From a bacterium (GTDB taxonomy: Bacteria > Vulcanimicrobiota > Xenobia > Xenobiales > JADMJV01): 64,000 nucleotides of DNA. Made by a program: the position numbers and the translations under genes. Of this stretch, positions 53,271 to 63,600 are shown piece by piece. Every line of letters starts with the position of its first letter. The stretch's first letter is position 1. Where the stretch lies: positions 20,426 through 84,425 of the forward strand of contig JADMJV010000042.1 in NCBI GenBank assembly GCA_018780265.1, written 5' to 3'. The notes under the pieces were generated by a model. That model saw only the letters and a program-made list of their open reading frames with translations, ran no database searches and was not told where the DNA came from.

Positions 53271-54821
53271 GTGAAACCAAGGGCCATGCCAGAGAAAGTG
53301 GGCGGAGCCGGCCTCAGCCTGCTGGCTTTGTTAGGCGGCCAACTGCTGCTTATCTATATGGTCCAGGCTCAAATGGCCGATGTCCTGGTGAGCAAACCCG
53401 AGTTTGTCTACCTCACCGTCCTGCCCGGCCTGGTCTGGCCCCTCGCCCTGGCCTGGTTCTACTCGGCCTGGCAGGCCCGCAAGCATCCAGGTTCCTCGCC
53501 TCAGGCTGGCTGGGTCACGGCTATCCCCCTGGGCTACAGCATGGCCTCGGCCGTGCTGCTGGGCGTGGGCTTGCTGGGCCCCATCTTTCGGCAGGGTGTG
53601 GCTCAGGGCAATCAAATCCAACAGGCCGGCAACCTGGCGTGGTCGGCGGCCGTGGCCCTAACTCTGCTGATTGGCCTGTGCCAGTTGATGCTGGCCCCCG
53701 TGGCCCACCGCCTCACCAGGGCTCTCTCCTTGCCCGTCTGCCTGGCCCTGGGCGCCGCTCTGGCCGGCCTCAGTCTGTTGCTTCGTTTGCCCTGGCTGGT
53801 GCAGCATCCCCTCATGGCACTGGGCGGACTTCTACCTATGGTGGCCTTTCTGATGGCAGGGCTACCCCGCCCCTTTGGCCTCTCGTTGGGCTGGATCGTT
53901 TTTGGCCTGGGACTGTGCGCCCAACTGGCCTCGGGCACCACCTTTGAGCTGCCCGACCTGTCCGGCTCCCTCCTGCCTAACTGGCAGATCACCTGGATCG
54001 AGGACGGCTTCCAATACCTGTGGCTGCAGCCCGAGTTTTTCAGCGTAGGTATCCCCCTGATCGTGGCCGCCCTGGCCCGCGACCTGGTGCTGCTGCGCGA
54101 ATGCCAAAGCCAACCCAATCCCCCCTCGGCGCGGGCCACCCTGTTGGGGCTGGGCCTGCTCAATGTGCTGGGGGCCGGACTGGGTTGTGGCCTCCCCCTG
54201 GGCGTCCTGCCCGGCTTTCTCGGTTATCGACGCTGGGGCGCCGGCCAGTTTTATGCCCAGGCGGGAGGGCTCTGGCTGGCCGCCTTCGGCCTGCTGGGCG
54301 GATTTGGCACCGCCTTCAGTTGGCTGCCCCTGCCCACGTTGGGCCTGATACTGGTGGCCCAACTGCTCACCTCTGCAGCCTCTTCGGTCAACCAGATCGG
54401 CGTTCAGCCCGGCTACCTGCTGGTGGCCTGCTGGCTGCCCTTCACGGCCAACTCGGGCGAGGGCTTTGCTTTGCTGGTGGGCCTGGTCTGGGGCAGCATC
54501 GCCGTAACCGCCCGGGCCGACCGTCTGGGCGAAGCAGCCTGGGTCTGTCTGGCCGGCAGCCTGCTGGCCTACACCGGCATGCTCCATCGCAACCTCTGGG
54601 ACCCCGACTTTGACCCCCAGGCCGGAGCCTACCTGGTCACGGCCGTGCTCTTGCGCATCGGCCACGTCATGCGGGCGGGAGCTGCAGCAGAGAGCGTACC
54701 TCAGCCACCACCTGCTGAGCTGTTACCGCCTGATAGCAGCGAAAGTCCGGACAAGTTGGCTTGCGACACCCCGGCCGACAGCCCGTTGGTTGAGGACGCA
54801 CCACCCGCGCCCGCGAGCTAA
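53271..54821 (+). CDS. polytopic membrane protein, possible NCS2/SulP-like permease
   Basis: 516 residues from GTG 53271, about 13 hydrophobic helices, Leu/Gly/Ala-rich. The segment IPLIVAALARDLVLLRE, then GLGLLNVLGAGLGCGLPLG, resembles the helix 8/9 re-entrant region of the NCS2/SulP fold (N-x-L-x-G-x-x-G-G), but similarity is too weak to name a substrate. The last ~45 residues are Pro/Ser/Asp-rich and hydrophilic. They are encoded in the 155 bp that also encode, on the other strand, the C-terminus of the glycosyltransferase. Confidence 0.6.
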   Translation: MKPRAMPEKVGGAGLSLLALLGGQLLLIYMVQAQMADVLVSKPEFVYLTVLPGLVWPLALAWFYSAWQARKHPGSSPQAGWVTAIPLGYSMASAVLLGVGLLGPIFRQGVAQGNQIQQAGNLAWSAAVALTLLIGLCQLMLAPVAHRLTRALSLPVCLALGAALAGLSLLLRLPWLVQHPLMALGGLLPMVAFLMAGLPRPFGLSLGWIVFGLGLCAQLASGTTFELPDLSGSLLPNWQITWIEDGFQYLWLQPEFFSVGIPLIVAALARDLVLLRECQSQPNPPSARATLLGLGLLNVLGAGLGCGLPLGVLPGFLGYRRWGAGQFYAQAGGLWLAAFGLLGGFGTAFSWLPLPTLGLILVAQLLTSAASSVNQIGVQPGYLLVACWLPFTANSGEGFALLVGLVWGSIAVTARADRLGEAAWVCLAGSLLAYTGMLHRNLWDPDFDPQAGAYLVTAVLLRIGHVMRAGAAAESVPQPPPAELLPPDSSESPDKLACDTPADSPLVEDAPPAPAS

Positions 54822-55719
54822 GCGGCGCCCATCGTTGAGGAAAGTCTTCTTCCAGCGCGTAGATGCCCAGCACCCGGGCGCCCGCGGCGGCGGCCACATG
54901 CATTGGCCCCGAATCGGGACAGATAAAGGCATCGCAGCTCCTGGCCAGGCAGGCCAGGGTGGCCAGATCGGTCTGGCCGGCCAGGTTGACAACCCTCTCC
55001 ACGCCGGCCATCTCTACGATTTTGCTGGCCCAGGGCGCCTCTCCCGGGCTGCCGGTGATCACCAGTTGAGCCCCCAGTTCTTCGTGCAGGGCCTTGATCC
55101 AGCCGGCAAAAACCTGCAGCGGCCAGCGTTCCAGGGCGACCGGAGGCCCCTTAAAAGGGTGCAGCCCCAGCACCGGGCCCCCCCCGCGTAACCCGCCCAG
55201 CAACCGCTCTGCCCGCCCCTGGGCGGCCGGGTCCAGGGCCAGTTCCACACGCGCCGGACCGGGCACAATCCCCAGCGCCCTCACATAGTCCAACAAAATG
55301 TCCGACCAGTGGCTGTGCGTATCGCCGTGTTCGCTGCGTATGCGCACCTTGTGGTTGTAGAGAAAGCTGTAGCTCAGTCGCGAGTCCTGGCCCACCCGTC
55401 GCGGGATGCCGGCCAACCAGGTCAACCAGGCTGTGGCCGTGCTACTCCACAGCACCACCGCCGCGTCGTAGCGTTGACCCCGCAAACGCCGCGCCCACTG
55501 CCACAACGGCCCCAGACCCCCCGGCCCCTTGCCCGGCCATTGAAAAAGCTGATCGATGTGAGCATGCCTCAGCAAAGCCGGGGCCGTGCGCTGCTGACAC
55601 AAAAAGTCTACCCGCGCCCCGGCATCGGCTAGAGCGGCAACTACCGCCGTAGACAGCAAAACATCGCCGATGCCGCCACCGGTATGGATCACCACAACTT
55701 TATGCAGGGGGACGGACAC
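54667..55719 (-). CDS. glycosyltransferase family 9 (heptosyltransferase-like)
   Basis: 350 residues. VVIHTGGGIGDVLLSTAVVAAL at the N-terminus, LGLHPFKGPPVALERWPL in the second Rossmann domain and AFICPDSGPMHVAAAAG near the end are the GT9 hallmarks; the latter binds the ADP-sugar. It would add heptose or a related sugar to lipopolysaccharide core or another glycan, implying an outer membrane. It begins 20 bases before the feoC-like stop. The C-terminus (CRKPTCPDFRCYQAV) carries Cys residues typical of the family. Confidence 0.85.
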   Translation of the reverse strand: MSVPLHKVVVIHTGGGIGDVLLSTAVVAALADAGARVDFLCQQRTAPALLRHAHIDQLFQWPGKGPGGLGPLWQWARRLRGQRYDAAVVLWSSTATAWLTWLAGIPRRVGQDSRLSYSFLYNHKVRIRSEHGDTHSHWSDILLDYVRALGIVPGPARVELALDPAAQGRAERLLGGLRGGGPVLGLHPFKGPPVALERWPLQVFAGWIKALHEELGAQLVITGSPGEAPWASKIVEMAGVERVVNLAGQTDLATLACLARSCDAFICPDSGPMHVAAAAGARVLGIYALEEDFPQRWAPLSSRARVVRPQPTGCRPGCRKPTCPDFRCYQAVTAQQVVAEVRSLLQLPPA

Positions 55720-55987
55720 GCACCCGAGCTTTGTCCGTCAGTCGCCAGCTTTCCTGGGGCTCCACCGGCCCAGGTGCGCGGCTGGGACACAGGTTCTTCA
55801 TGCTGCACATGCCACAGCCCGTTTGGCAGGCGCCCCGATCGGGAATGGCCCGGTCCACATAACCGCCCCGCTGTAGCTGTTGCAACGCGGCTTCTAGTTG
55901 ACCGGCCCCGACGCCCAGCGCCTGACCCAGTTGCCGGCAGGTCAGCGGCCGCTCGCACAAAGCCAGCAGCAGATCATCGAGAATCAC
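55700..55987 (-). CDS. feoC: FeoC-like winged-helix protein with Cys cluster
   Basis: 95 residues from GTG 55987, which overlaps the feoB stop (GTGA). A small winged-helix domain (LTCRQLGQALGVGAGQLEAA, LQRGGYVDRA) is followed by C-Q-T-G-C-G-M-C-S-M-K-N-L-C, four closely spaced cysteines fit to hold an Fe-S cluster, as in FeoC/FeoC-like regulators. It probably senses iron or oxygen and tunes FeoB. Position right behind feoB supports the assignment. The tail is rich in Pro/Arg. Confidence 0.75.
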   Translation of the reverse strand: MILDDLLLALCERPLTCRQLGQALGVGAGQLEAALQQLQRGGYVDRAIPDRGACQTGCGMCSMKNLCPSRAPGPVEPQESWRLTDKARVRVRPPA

Positions 55988-58029
55988 GAAAGCAGCCGAT
56001 AAGTGAGAAAGGCCAACAGATAGGCGGCGCCCAGTTGCCAGACCACTGAAAAAATCGCCCACTTGCGCCCGAACTCGCTGTTGAAGGCGGCCACCGTGGC
56101 AACGCAGGGTGTATATAGCAACAAGAAGACCAGATAGGCCAGCGCCCCGGCCGGAGTGCTGCTCTTGGTCAACGCTCCGGTCAGTCCGGTGGGCGATTCA
56201 TCCGGCGGCAACTGGGTGCTGGGCAGGCCAAACATCTGGGGAACGGCCCACAGGGTGGCCTTGGAGGCCTGGATAAAGCCGCCGCCCAATTGTTGCAGCC
56301 CCCCCGACAGGGTGGCAGGAGGGGTGGAATCTTCGCCCAGAAAGCTCACTCCCAACGTGCCTACCACCACTTCTTTCGCGATAAAACCAGGCATCAGAGC
56401 CCCCGCCAACCTCCAGTCGGTGATCCCCAAGGGGGCCAGCGGCACCGTCAAAACCTGCGACACTCGCGCGTAAAGACTGTTCTCCATCTTGCCCCCGGGG
56501 ATCTGGTGCAGCGCCCAGACCAACAAAACGGCTCCCAAAATGGGGCCGGCTGCATCGCGCAAAAAAGACGACGTGCGCAGCCAGGCCTGACGAGAAATGG
56601 CCTTCCAGGTAGGAAAGCGATAGGGCGGCATCTCCATAATTCCGGTCTGATCGCTGTCCTGAGGCACCAGTCTGCGGGTCAGCCAGGCCGTCAGCAAACC
56701 CAGCGCCAGACCCAGCAAATATAGTCCGAACACCACATAAGGCGCGTTCTTTGGAAAGAAAACGGCGGCAAAGAGCACGAAAACCGTCAGACGGGCGCTG
56801 CAGGCCATAAAGGGAATGGCCAGCGCCACCCGCAGTCGGTCTCCCAGATTGGGCAAAATGCGGGTGCTGTAAATGGCCGGCACGTTGCAGCCAAATCCCA
56901 GCAACAGCGGGATCAGCGATCGACCGGGCAGGCCCACCCACTTCATCACCTGGTCAAACATAAAGGTGGTGCGGGCCAACAATCCCGAGGCTTCCAGGAA
57001 AGCCAAGGCCAGGTAGAGTAAAAACAGCACCGGCGAGAAGGCTGCCACCGTGCCTGCTCCGTCGATCACGCCATGGCTCAAAAACGACTCTAGCAAAGGG
57101 GCCAGATGGGCCGAGGCCAGCCAGCCGCTGAGCACGCTTTTGACCACGTCCAGATAGCCGATCCACGGGTCCGAAAAGAGATAGGTGAAGCGAAATACCA
57201 TCAGCATGCCCAGCAAAAAGAGGGGCAGACCCAGCCAGGGGTGGAGCAGCCATCCGTCGATTTTTTCGGTCACCGAGGCCGCCCCGTGCTGGCGTTGCTC
57301 GACTTCCTGGGTGATGCGCCGGGCCCAGCCCAGCCGAGCTTCGGCCACGGTCAGAAAAGGATCCTGAGCCAGTTCCAGCCGCTGACGCAGTTCCTTGCAA
57401 AGTGGGGTAGGGGAGAGCCCCTCCACCTCCTCGCTAAGCAGTGTAACCGCCTGCCAGCGATTACCCGGCATTTGGGCGGCCGCCTCTTCGAAAAAGTCCG
57501 GGTAGGCGGTCAATCGTTGCGGTCGCCGACTGCGCTGCAGGGCTTCTTTGACCCGTTCGCAGCCACGCCCGCTGGAGGCCACCGTTTCGATGACCTCAAC
57601 GCCCAGCGCCTGTTGCAAAGCCGCCGTCTCAATCGAGATGCCATGGGCCTGCGCCTCGTCCATCAAATTGAGCACCACCAGCATGGGCAATCCCAACTCG
57701 CTCAACTCCAGTGTCAGCCCCAGATTGCGCTCCAAATTGCCGGCGTCTACCACGTTGACCAGCACATCTGGAGGCGAGGTAAGCAGTTCGCGACGGGTAA
57801 TGGCCTCCTCCGAAGTGGCTCCGGCCAGGCTGTAGGTTCCCGGCAGGTCCACCCAGTCTACTTCATACTCCGCGGTGGTAAAGCGCACGGCCAGACGATC
57901 CACGGTGGTGCCCGGCCAGTTGCCCACGCTCAAGTCCGACCCGGCGATGGCGTTGATCAGACTGGACTTGCCCACGTTGGGATTGCCCACCGTGGCCACC
58001 CGCAGCAAAGTGGGGCCAGCCCCACTCAC
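55984..58029 (-). CDS. feoB: ferrous iron transporter B
   Basis: 681 residues from GTG 58029 (overlapping the feoA stop). The G domain has GNPNVGKSSLINAI (G1), GTTVD (G2), DLPGTYSL (G3), NLMDEAQ (G4); a four-helix GDI-like spacer follows. The membrane part has two Gate repeats: LLGFGCNVPAIYSTR and GFIAKEVVVGTLGV. GTP-dependent Fe2+ uptake across the inner membrane, typical of anoxic conditions. Part of feoA-feoB-feoC. Confidence 0.95.
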   Translation of the reverse strand: MSGAGPTLLRVATVGNPNVGKSSLINAIAGSDLSVGNWPGTTVDRLAVRFTTAEYEVDWVDLPGTYSLAGATSEEAITRRELLTSPPDVLVNVVDAGNLERNLGLTLELSELGLPMLVVLNLMDEAQAHGISIETAALQQALGVEVIETVASSGRGCERVKEALQRSRRPQRLTAYPDFFEEAAAQMPGNRWQAVTLLSEEVEGLSPTPLCKELRQRLELAQDPFLTVAEARLGWARRITQEVEQRQHGAASVTEKIDGWLLHPWLGLPLFLLGMLMVFRFTYLFSDPWIGYLDVVKSVLSGWLASAHLAPLLESFLSHGVIDGAGTVAAFSPVLFLLYLALAFLEASGLLARTTFMFDQVMKWVGLPGRSLIPLLLGFGCNVPAIYSTRILPNLGDRLRVALAIPFMACSARLTVFVLFAAVFFPKNAPYVVFGLYLLGLALGLLTAWLTRRLVPQDSDQTGIMEMPPYRFPTWKAISRQAWLRTSSFLRDAAGPILGAVLLVWALHQIPGGKMENSLYARVSQVLTVPLAPLGITDWRLAGALMPGFIAKEVVVGTLGVSFLGEDSTPPATLSGGLQQLGGGFIQASKATLWAVPQMFGLPSTQLPPDESPTGLTGALTKSSTPAGALAYLVFLLLYTPCVATVAAFNSEFGRKWAIFSVVWQLGAAYLLAFLTYRLLS

Positions 58030-58253
58030 GAGGCGGAGTGGATGAGAACCTGGCTGGCTTCCGAGCGGCGGATGGCCAGTTGTAAGCGACCGATTTCAAC
58101 CTGAATCGGGTCGCCTAAGGGAGCAACCCGCACCACCCGCACTTCGCTGCCGGGCGACACGCCCAGCGAGAGCAGGCGGCGTATAAAGGGACGAGGTCCG
58201 GTGACATGGTCCACGGTGGCCTGATGGTCTATTTCTAATTCTGCAAGGGTCAT
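58026..58253 (-). CDS. feoA: ferrous iron transport protein A
   Basis: 75 residues, SH3-like: RRLLSLGVSPGSEVRVVRVAP, GDPIQVEIGRLQLAIRRSEA, VLIHSAS. Partner of FeoB in the cytoplasm. First gene of feoABC. No FNR-type box is seen upstream; iron (Fur-type) control is possible but I could not pick out an operator. Confidence 0.9.
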   Translation of the reverse strand: MTLAELEIDHQATVDHVTGPRPFIRRLLSLGVSPGSEVRVVRVAPLGDPIQVEIGRLQLAIRRSEASQVLIHSAS

Positions 58254-58358
58254 CGCTAGCCTTATGACATTCTTCTGGTTGTGCTAAACATCTTATCAGG
58301 TTCATCAGAAGTTAGCCAGAGTAGGTTTCACCTATTCGGGGCGCGAACCTGTCGGCCT

Positions 58359-59324
58359 ATGACCAGGCACCCCGAAGTCAACTATTTTTACCAGTCCAAT
58401 GATATGGCCGCCCATGTCGCCCGAATCGACTCCGTCTACTTTTGGAGGGGCGTAAACCCGCACCTGACCATCACCGCCGAACCCTTTGCCGGTTCCGCCC
58501 GTCCTTATACCTTTGGCCAGGAAGACATCGACCGGGCGGTATCGCAGGTGACCATCGAGGGCTACTTGCAGACCAGGCCCACCCTACCGGTCGACCATTG
58601 TCAGGCCCTTAGCCAGGGCGTTCACAATATCATCGCGGCCGGTTTTCACCCCATCTACCTGACCCTCTATGACGAGTACTGGCAGACCATGCAACGGATC
58701 ACTTCAGTGATGGAGCCGGTGCTGGGGCCGGGTTGTTACCCGTTGGGCGACTATTGGGCCTGGTGCATCTCCAAGCAGACGGCTGGAGCGGGTTGGGGAC
58801 CGCACCGCGACTATCAGTTCAAATCGCGCACCTTGCGCGAGGACGGTCGCCCCACCCTTGTTACGGTCTGGCTGCCCTTCACCGACGCCACCACCCTCAA
58901 CGGCTGCATGTATTTGATCCCCATGGACCGCGACGACAACCTCCCTGATCACCCCGAAAATTACCATTTTGGTGACCTGCAAGACATCCGCGCCCTACCC
59001 GCCCAGGCCGGCACCGTGCTGGCCTGGAATCAATACGTCATGCACTGGGGCAGTCGCTGCAGCCAGTTTGCCCAAGGCCCCCGCATCAGCACCGGTATCT
59101 ATTTCCAAAGCGCCGACTACGACCCCTACGTGGGCAAACCGGTGGACTTCAAGCAGCCGCTACCGTTTGAGCGTCGCCTGGGCTTTGTCGCTTCCAACAT
59201 GCTTAACTACCATCAGTACCACAGCTACCCCACTCTGCTCTTGGACATGTGTTTCCGCCAGGTTCAGGCCCTGCCCAACTTCGCGAGTCTGGTCCCCTCC
59301 ACGCTGCTCGAGCTTATGCCTTGA
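58359..59324 (+). CDS. phytanoyl-CoA dioxygenase (PhyH)-like protein
   Basis: About 321 residues from ATG 58359 (no strong ribosome-binding site; ATG 58404 is possible). WGPHRDYQ holds the HxD iron ligands (His 149, Asp 151 counting from this start), MHWGS the distal His, and RISTGIYFQ the Arg/Ser pair that binds 2-oxoglutarate. VWLPFTDATTLNGCMYLIP is the characteristic strand pair. Expected to be an Fe(II)/2-oxoglutarate oxygenase acting on a small molecule; substrate unknown. Needs O2, in contrast to the anaerobic theme upstream. Overlaps the convergent gene by 11 bp. Confidence 0.75.
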   Translation: MTRHPEVNYFYQSNDMAAHVARIDSVYFWRGVNPHLTITAEPFAGSARPYTFGQEDIDRAVSQVTIEGYLQTRPTLPVDHCQALSQGVHNIIAAGFHPIYLTLYDEYWQTMQRITSVMEPVLGPGCYPLGDYWAWCISKQTAGAGWGPHRDYQFKSRTLREDGRPTLVTVWLPFTDATTLNGCMYLIPMDRDDNLPDHPENYHFGDLQDIRALPAQAGTVLAWNQYVMHWGSRCSQFAQGPRISTGIYFQSADYDPYVGKPVDFKQPLPFERRLGFVASNMLNYHQYHSYPTLLLDMCFRQVQALPNFASLVPSTLLELMP

Positions 59325-59649
59325 GCTGGTAGCCCAGGCCCAACAGGGCATAGAGCACTTCATTGGGGATATCATCCCCCAGTCCGTCTTGAAGCCGGTC
59401 GAGCTGGCTCACCAACATCGGGTCATTCAGCTCGGCCTCCAGTCGGGCCTCCAGACTTTCCGCCTGACTGAACACGGCCGCCTTGTCGCCGGTGCCTTGC
59501 AGCCAGGCGTAGCCCACCTGGAGCAAAGCCGCCGCCGGGCCAGCCTCGGTTCCCAGGCATTTCAGTTGTTCCAGCAGTTGGTCGCGGTCTTCTGGTGAGC
59601 CATCGTCCTCTTGCTGTTGGGGCAGGGTCTCGTCGTCTTCCTGCAGCAC
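59314..59649 (-). CDS. hypothetical acidic protein, 111 residues
   Basis: Starts MLQEDDETLPQQQEDDGS, a strongly acidic, Gln-rich leader, then all-helical sequence (RDQLLEQLKCLGTEAG, AESLEARLEAELND, NEVLYALLGLGYQL). One Cys, no signal peptide, no TM helix. It begins five bases after the stop of the CHAP-like gene, so it is part of the same operon; a chaperone or partner of that protein is a natural guess. Family not recognised. Confidence 0.5.
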   Translation of the reverse strand: MLQEDDETLPQQQEDDGSPEDRDQLLEQLKCLGTEAGPAAALLQVGYAWLQGTGDKAAVFSQAESLEARLEAELNDPMLVSQLDRLQDGLGDDIPNEVLYALLGLGYQLKA

Positions 59650-59653
59650 GGCC

Positions 59654-60460
59654 TTACTTGGGGAGGAACACTCGGAAGGCTGACCCGTAGCCCGTGATCT
59701 GGTTGCGAATCACGTCGCTGGCCTCGCGGCCGTTGCCCAGAGCGATGGAAATGTGTCCGTGGGGGTGCCCGGCTTTGCGATTCCACACCACAATGGCGCC
59801 TGGGGGCAGGCTCTTGAGGCCGTTGCGGTCCACCTGCACCTCGCGAAAGCGCGGGTTGCGAGCCAACTGATCGGCCCCCTGATAGGCCGACAGCCCGTCC
59901 AGGTTGACGCCTTGACGATTGAGGGCCATGCGCACGCCTCGTTTGCAATTACCGCCACGACCGGCCACGCCGCTGCTGGCGATCTGCTGAGCGTCGGCCG
60001 CCAGACGATTGCCAAAAGCCGAGGGTCCGCCAAAGTTGCCCGGGCCGGCCGGGGAAGCCCCGATGGGGTTTCCAAAACCAGGCCCGCCAAAACCGGGATT
60101 GCCGTAATTTCCGCCAGGGGGGCAAAATCCGCCCCCAAAAGGCACGCCGGGAGGGGAGAAGCCGCCCGGGAATCCACCGCCCTGAAATCCACCACCGGGG
60201 AAGCCGAATCCGTTGCCCATCTGATTGCCAAATCCACCAAAGGGGTCGCCGCCCGGGAAACCGCCCATCCCGGGGCCCATGCCGCAGCCGCAGCCTCCGC
60301 CACCACCCATCATCTGCTGCATCATCTGCATCATCATTTGCATCATCTGCATCATCATCATCATGGGGGGCTGGCAGCCCATACCGGGCATCCCGAAGCC
60401 CTGGCCTCCCAGGCCAACCTGGCCGCCAAACACGGGGTTCATCATCTGCTGTGCATACAT
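59654..60460 (-). CDS. Met/Gly-rich protein with CHAP/NlpC-like C-terminal domain
   Basis: 268 residues. Residues 6-51 are extremely Met-rich (a run of Met/Gln around 33-51), and 52-150 are Gly/Pro/Phe-rich low complexity with a GCGCG spot. From about 152 a compact domain begins: GRGGNCKRGVRMALN places the probable nucleophile Cys (172), LPPGAIVVWNRKAGHPHGHISIALGNG the His (236), in the C-then-H order of CHAP/NlpC-P60 amidases that cut peptidoglycan. No signal peptide, so export would need another route. The Met block may bind metal or form a helix bundle; nothing comparable is known to me. Confidence 0.6.
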   Translation of the reverse strand: MYAQQMMNPVFGGQVGLGGQGFGMPGMGCQPPMMMMMQMMQMMMQMMQQMMGGGGGCGCGMGPGMGGFPGGDPFGGFGNQMGNGFGFPGGGFQGGGFPGGFSPPGVPFGGGFCPPGGNYGNPGFGGPGFGNPIGASPAGPGNFGGPSAFGNRLAADAQQIASSGVAGRGGNCKRGVRMALNRQGVNLDGLSAYQGADQLARNPRFREVQVDRNGLKSLPPGAIVVWNRKAGHPHGHISIALGNGREASDVIRNQITGYGSAFRVFLPK

Positions 60461-60607
60461 GCTATCGCCACCTCATTAGAATTCATTAAGGTCACGATAC
60501 GGCAATTCGACGTCCCCAGGCAGCCCTCCCGTGTTGCCTGTAGGTAACAATTGTAAACAGGTTATAAAGAAGAATGACAGGTCTGCGCGCCCCACGAAGC
60601 CACCCTC

Positions 60608-63600
60608 ATGGCAACTGCATGCAAAATGTTCCGTTTGGGGGTCCTGCTGCTACTGCTGGCGACCACCGCCCTGGCTCAGTCGGCGCTGTTGGGCGCCTTC
60701 GTCGACCAGTTGGAGGCCCTGGTGGCGCGCCGCGACTTCAATGCCGCCGCCAAGCTGGTCGAGAGCCAGCCCCAGGTGGCCCAGGAGGCCTTTGTTTTCA
60801 TGGCCTACACCCTCAACAGCATGGACCCTGAGGTGCAGCAAGAGGCCGTGGTCATGCTCAATGTCATCGCCCGCACCTTCCAGATCCGCGGCAATCACGA
60901 AATGGCTCAACTGTTAGCCAGCAACGGCAAGGCCCTGGCCGACAGTGTCTGGCAGGGCACCGTGTTGGCCGGGGGCGGGTCCACCGACCCCCCGGCCGGG
61001 GGTCAGGCCAACCCTGAAACGGTAGCTATGCTATGCATTACCGTGGGCAATTTTGCCGACGCCGAATCCATGTTGCGCCAGGCACTGGCTCAGCGCCCCG
61101 GTCCGGTGGCCGAAAGGCGCATCAAACGCCAGATCGCAGCCTGCAGGTTGGGGCAGGGCCTACCCCACGAGGCTCTGCGTCAGGTGGAGGAGCTGCTCAA
61201 GACCTCCAGTGATAGCCACGAAAAACTGGCCAGCGAACTGCTGGCCAGCCACTGCGCCTATCGCACCGGCCTGCGCGCCAAGTTAAACGAACACATCCAG
61301 AAGGCCCGCGCGCTGGCCTCCATCGAGCCCGGGCCCTACGGTCAGGTGGCCCGCTATCTGCTGGAATCCCATCAATTGAGCTTTGATTTACTCAGCAATC
61401 CAGACCTCCCGGTCGACGATATCATGCGACGCCATGCCAGTTGCTGGAAAGAGATTCAGTCCTTCAAGCCTACCAGCAAGGAGGAGCTGGCCCCCTTTAC
61501 CAGCGAGTTGTGGTGGGTCATGGATGTCTTCGAAAACACCTGGCTGTGGTCGGTGGGCAGCGCTAAAGTTCGTCCCGGTGAAGAGGCCGACCCTCGCCTC
61601 AAGGAGATCGGCCCCAATGTCACCGTATTTTTCGAGCTAGGGAAGACGCTGGGGAGTCTGAGCCACTTAGAAGTCACTTTCTCCTCGCTGGACTTCCTCC
61701 AAAACATCGCCGGAGCGTACCTCCAGGATGCCGACCTGAAAAATTCGCAACCGCTGCTGGGCCGGCTCGAAACCAGCCTGCCCACCCTCTACCAGGGTTG
61801 TCAGCAGTTGCAGAAGGTAGTGGGCTCGGCCCCCATCTCGACCACCCGCGGGTCGATCAGTCGACTGATGGCCCGCCTGTATCAACTCAAAGCCCTTCAG
61901 TCCGTCAAGACTGCCCAGGCCGGCTTTACCGACGAAGTGCGCAAGTCCATTGAAGAGGACCTGAGTCGGGCCGATTCTTTTGCCGAGCAAGCCGATAATA
62001 TCGACACCCACCTGCAGATACTGCAGACTCGTTTGGACTATTTGCAGAGTGCCCGGCCCTCCAACTGGCAGCAGGCGGCCCAGGACAGTCTGGGCAACTA
62101 TGCCAAAATTCCGGGCGCCACAACGGGACGTCCGGCCCAATTTGCCATTTACAGCGAACGAGGCAAAGTCTACCTGGCCCAGGGTCGGATGAATGAAGCC
62201 ACGGCCGACTTTCAGAAGGCGGTCGATACCCTCGAAGCCGATCTGCGCGACTCCGGCACTTCGGCCGGCCGGTCCCAGGCGATTCGTAGCATCCATCGTC
62301 AGCTTTACGAAGACCTGGCCAAAGCTCAGGCCCAGCAGGGCAAGAGCGGGGCGGCCTTCGAGACGCTGGACCGTTTGCAGCAAGTGCAGTCCTTTGGCAA
62401 CTTCAAGCTGCAGGACATGCAAAAGCGCGTCCGCGGAGGCGACCTGGCCACGCTAACACGAGCTGGCGAGGTTCAGGCCCAGCTTCAGGCCTCTGAGCGA
62501 GAAGTGGTGGCCCTCAAGAGCGGCAGGGCCGACCAGGGGTTGATCGACAAGGCAGTGCAGGTGTTGGCCAGTAATCGCAGTGCTTACTACAGTTGCGTGA
62601 GCGACCTGGAGCAGAAATACCCCGAATTTCGCAAGCTGGACATTAAGCCCATCAACTTCTCTAAACTTCAGCGCTCCATCCCGGCCAATACACTGGTTGT
62701 GCAGTATTTCGCCTCCAAAGACGAACTTTTCATCTTGCAGGCCTCGCGCGAAAACGTGATGGTGCGCAAAGTGCCCGTTGGCAAAGCCGAACTTCAGCGC
62801 CTGGTGAGGGACTTCCGCCAGCGCATTCTCAAATACCCCGAGACCGGTGGCCGCTTTAGCTGGTCCGGCCCCGAGGGTGAGGCCTTCAAAAAGACGGCCA
62901 CCCAACTGTACGCTCACCTGATCGCTCCGGTAGAGGCCGATCTGGCCGGCAAAGAGGCCCTGGCCGTCATTCCCTTTGACTTCTTGCTCTATCTGCCGTT
63001 CCAGGCCCTGGCCAGCGAAGCCGGCGGAAAGCTTCAGTTTTTGATTGAGAAAAAGCAGGTGGTCGTGCTGTGCAAGGCCGCCGATCTCGACCAGGTCTTC
63101 GGTGCACCCGCTTCCAAAACCGGTTCGCTGGTGGCTTTTGGCAATCCCGACGGCACTTTGCCGGCCGCCAGCGACGAAGCCAAAGCCCTCAAGGACATCT
63201 TTCCCGGGTCCAGAGTCTTTCTGACCGCTGAGGCCACCACCGATCGTCTCCAGGGTGTCCAGGCACCCTCGGTTGCCTACCTGCATTTTGCCACCCATGG
63301 CATCCTCAACAGTGGCGACCCCCGCATGAGTTATCTGGCCATGGCCCGGGGCAACAAACTCTCGGTCACCGACATCGTGGGCTACCGCCTCGACGGCCCC
63401 AGTTCCGACCTCAATCTGGTCACTCTGTCCGCCTGCCAGACCGCCCTGGGCGAAATCAATCACGACGGCTCCGACCTGCGCGGCCTGGCGGACGCCTTCA
63501 GCCTGGCCGGATGCCGCAGCGTGGTGGCCAGCCTGTGGAGCGTCGAAGACCAATCCACTCGCGACCTCATGGTTGAGTTCTACAAAGCCCTCAAAGAGGG

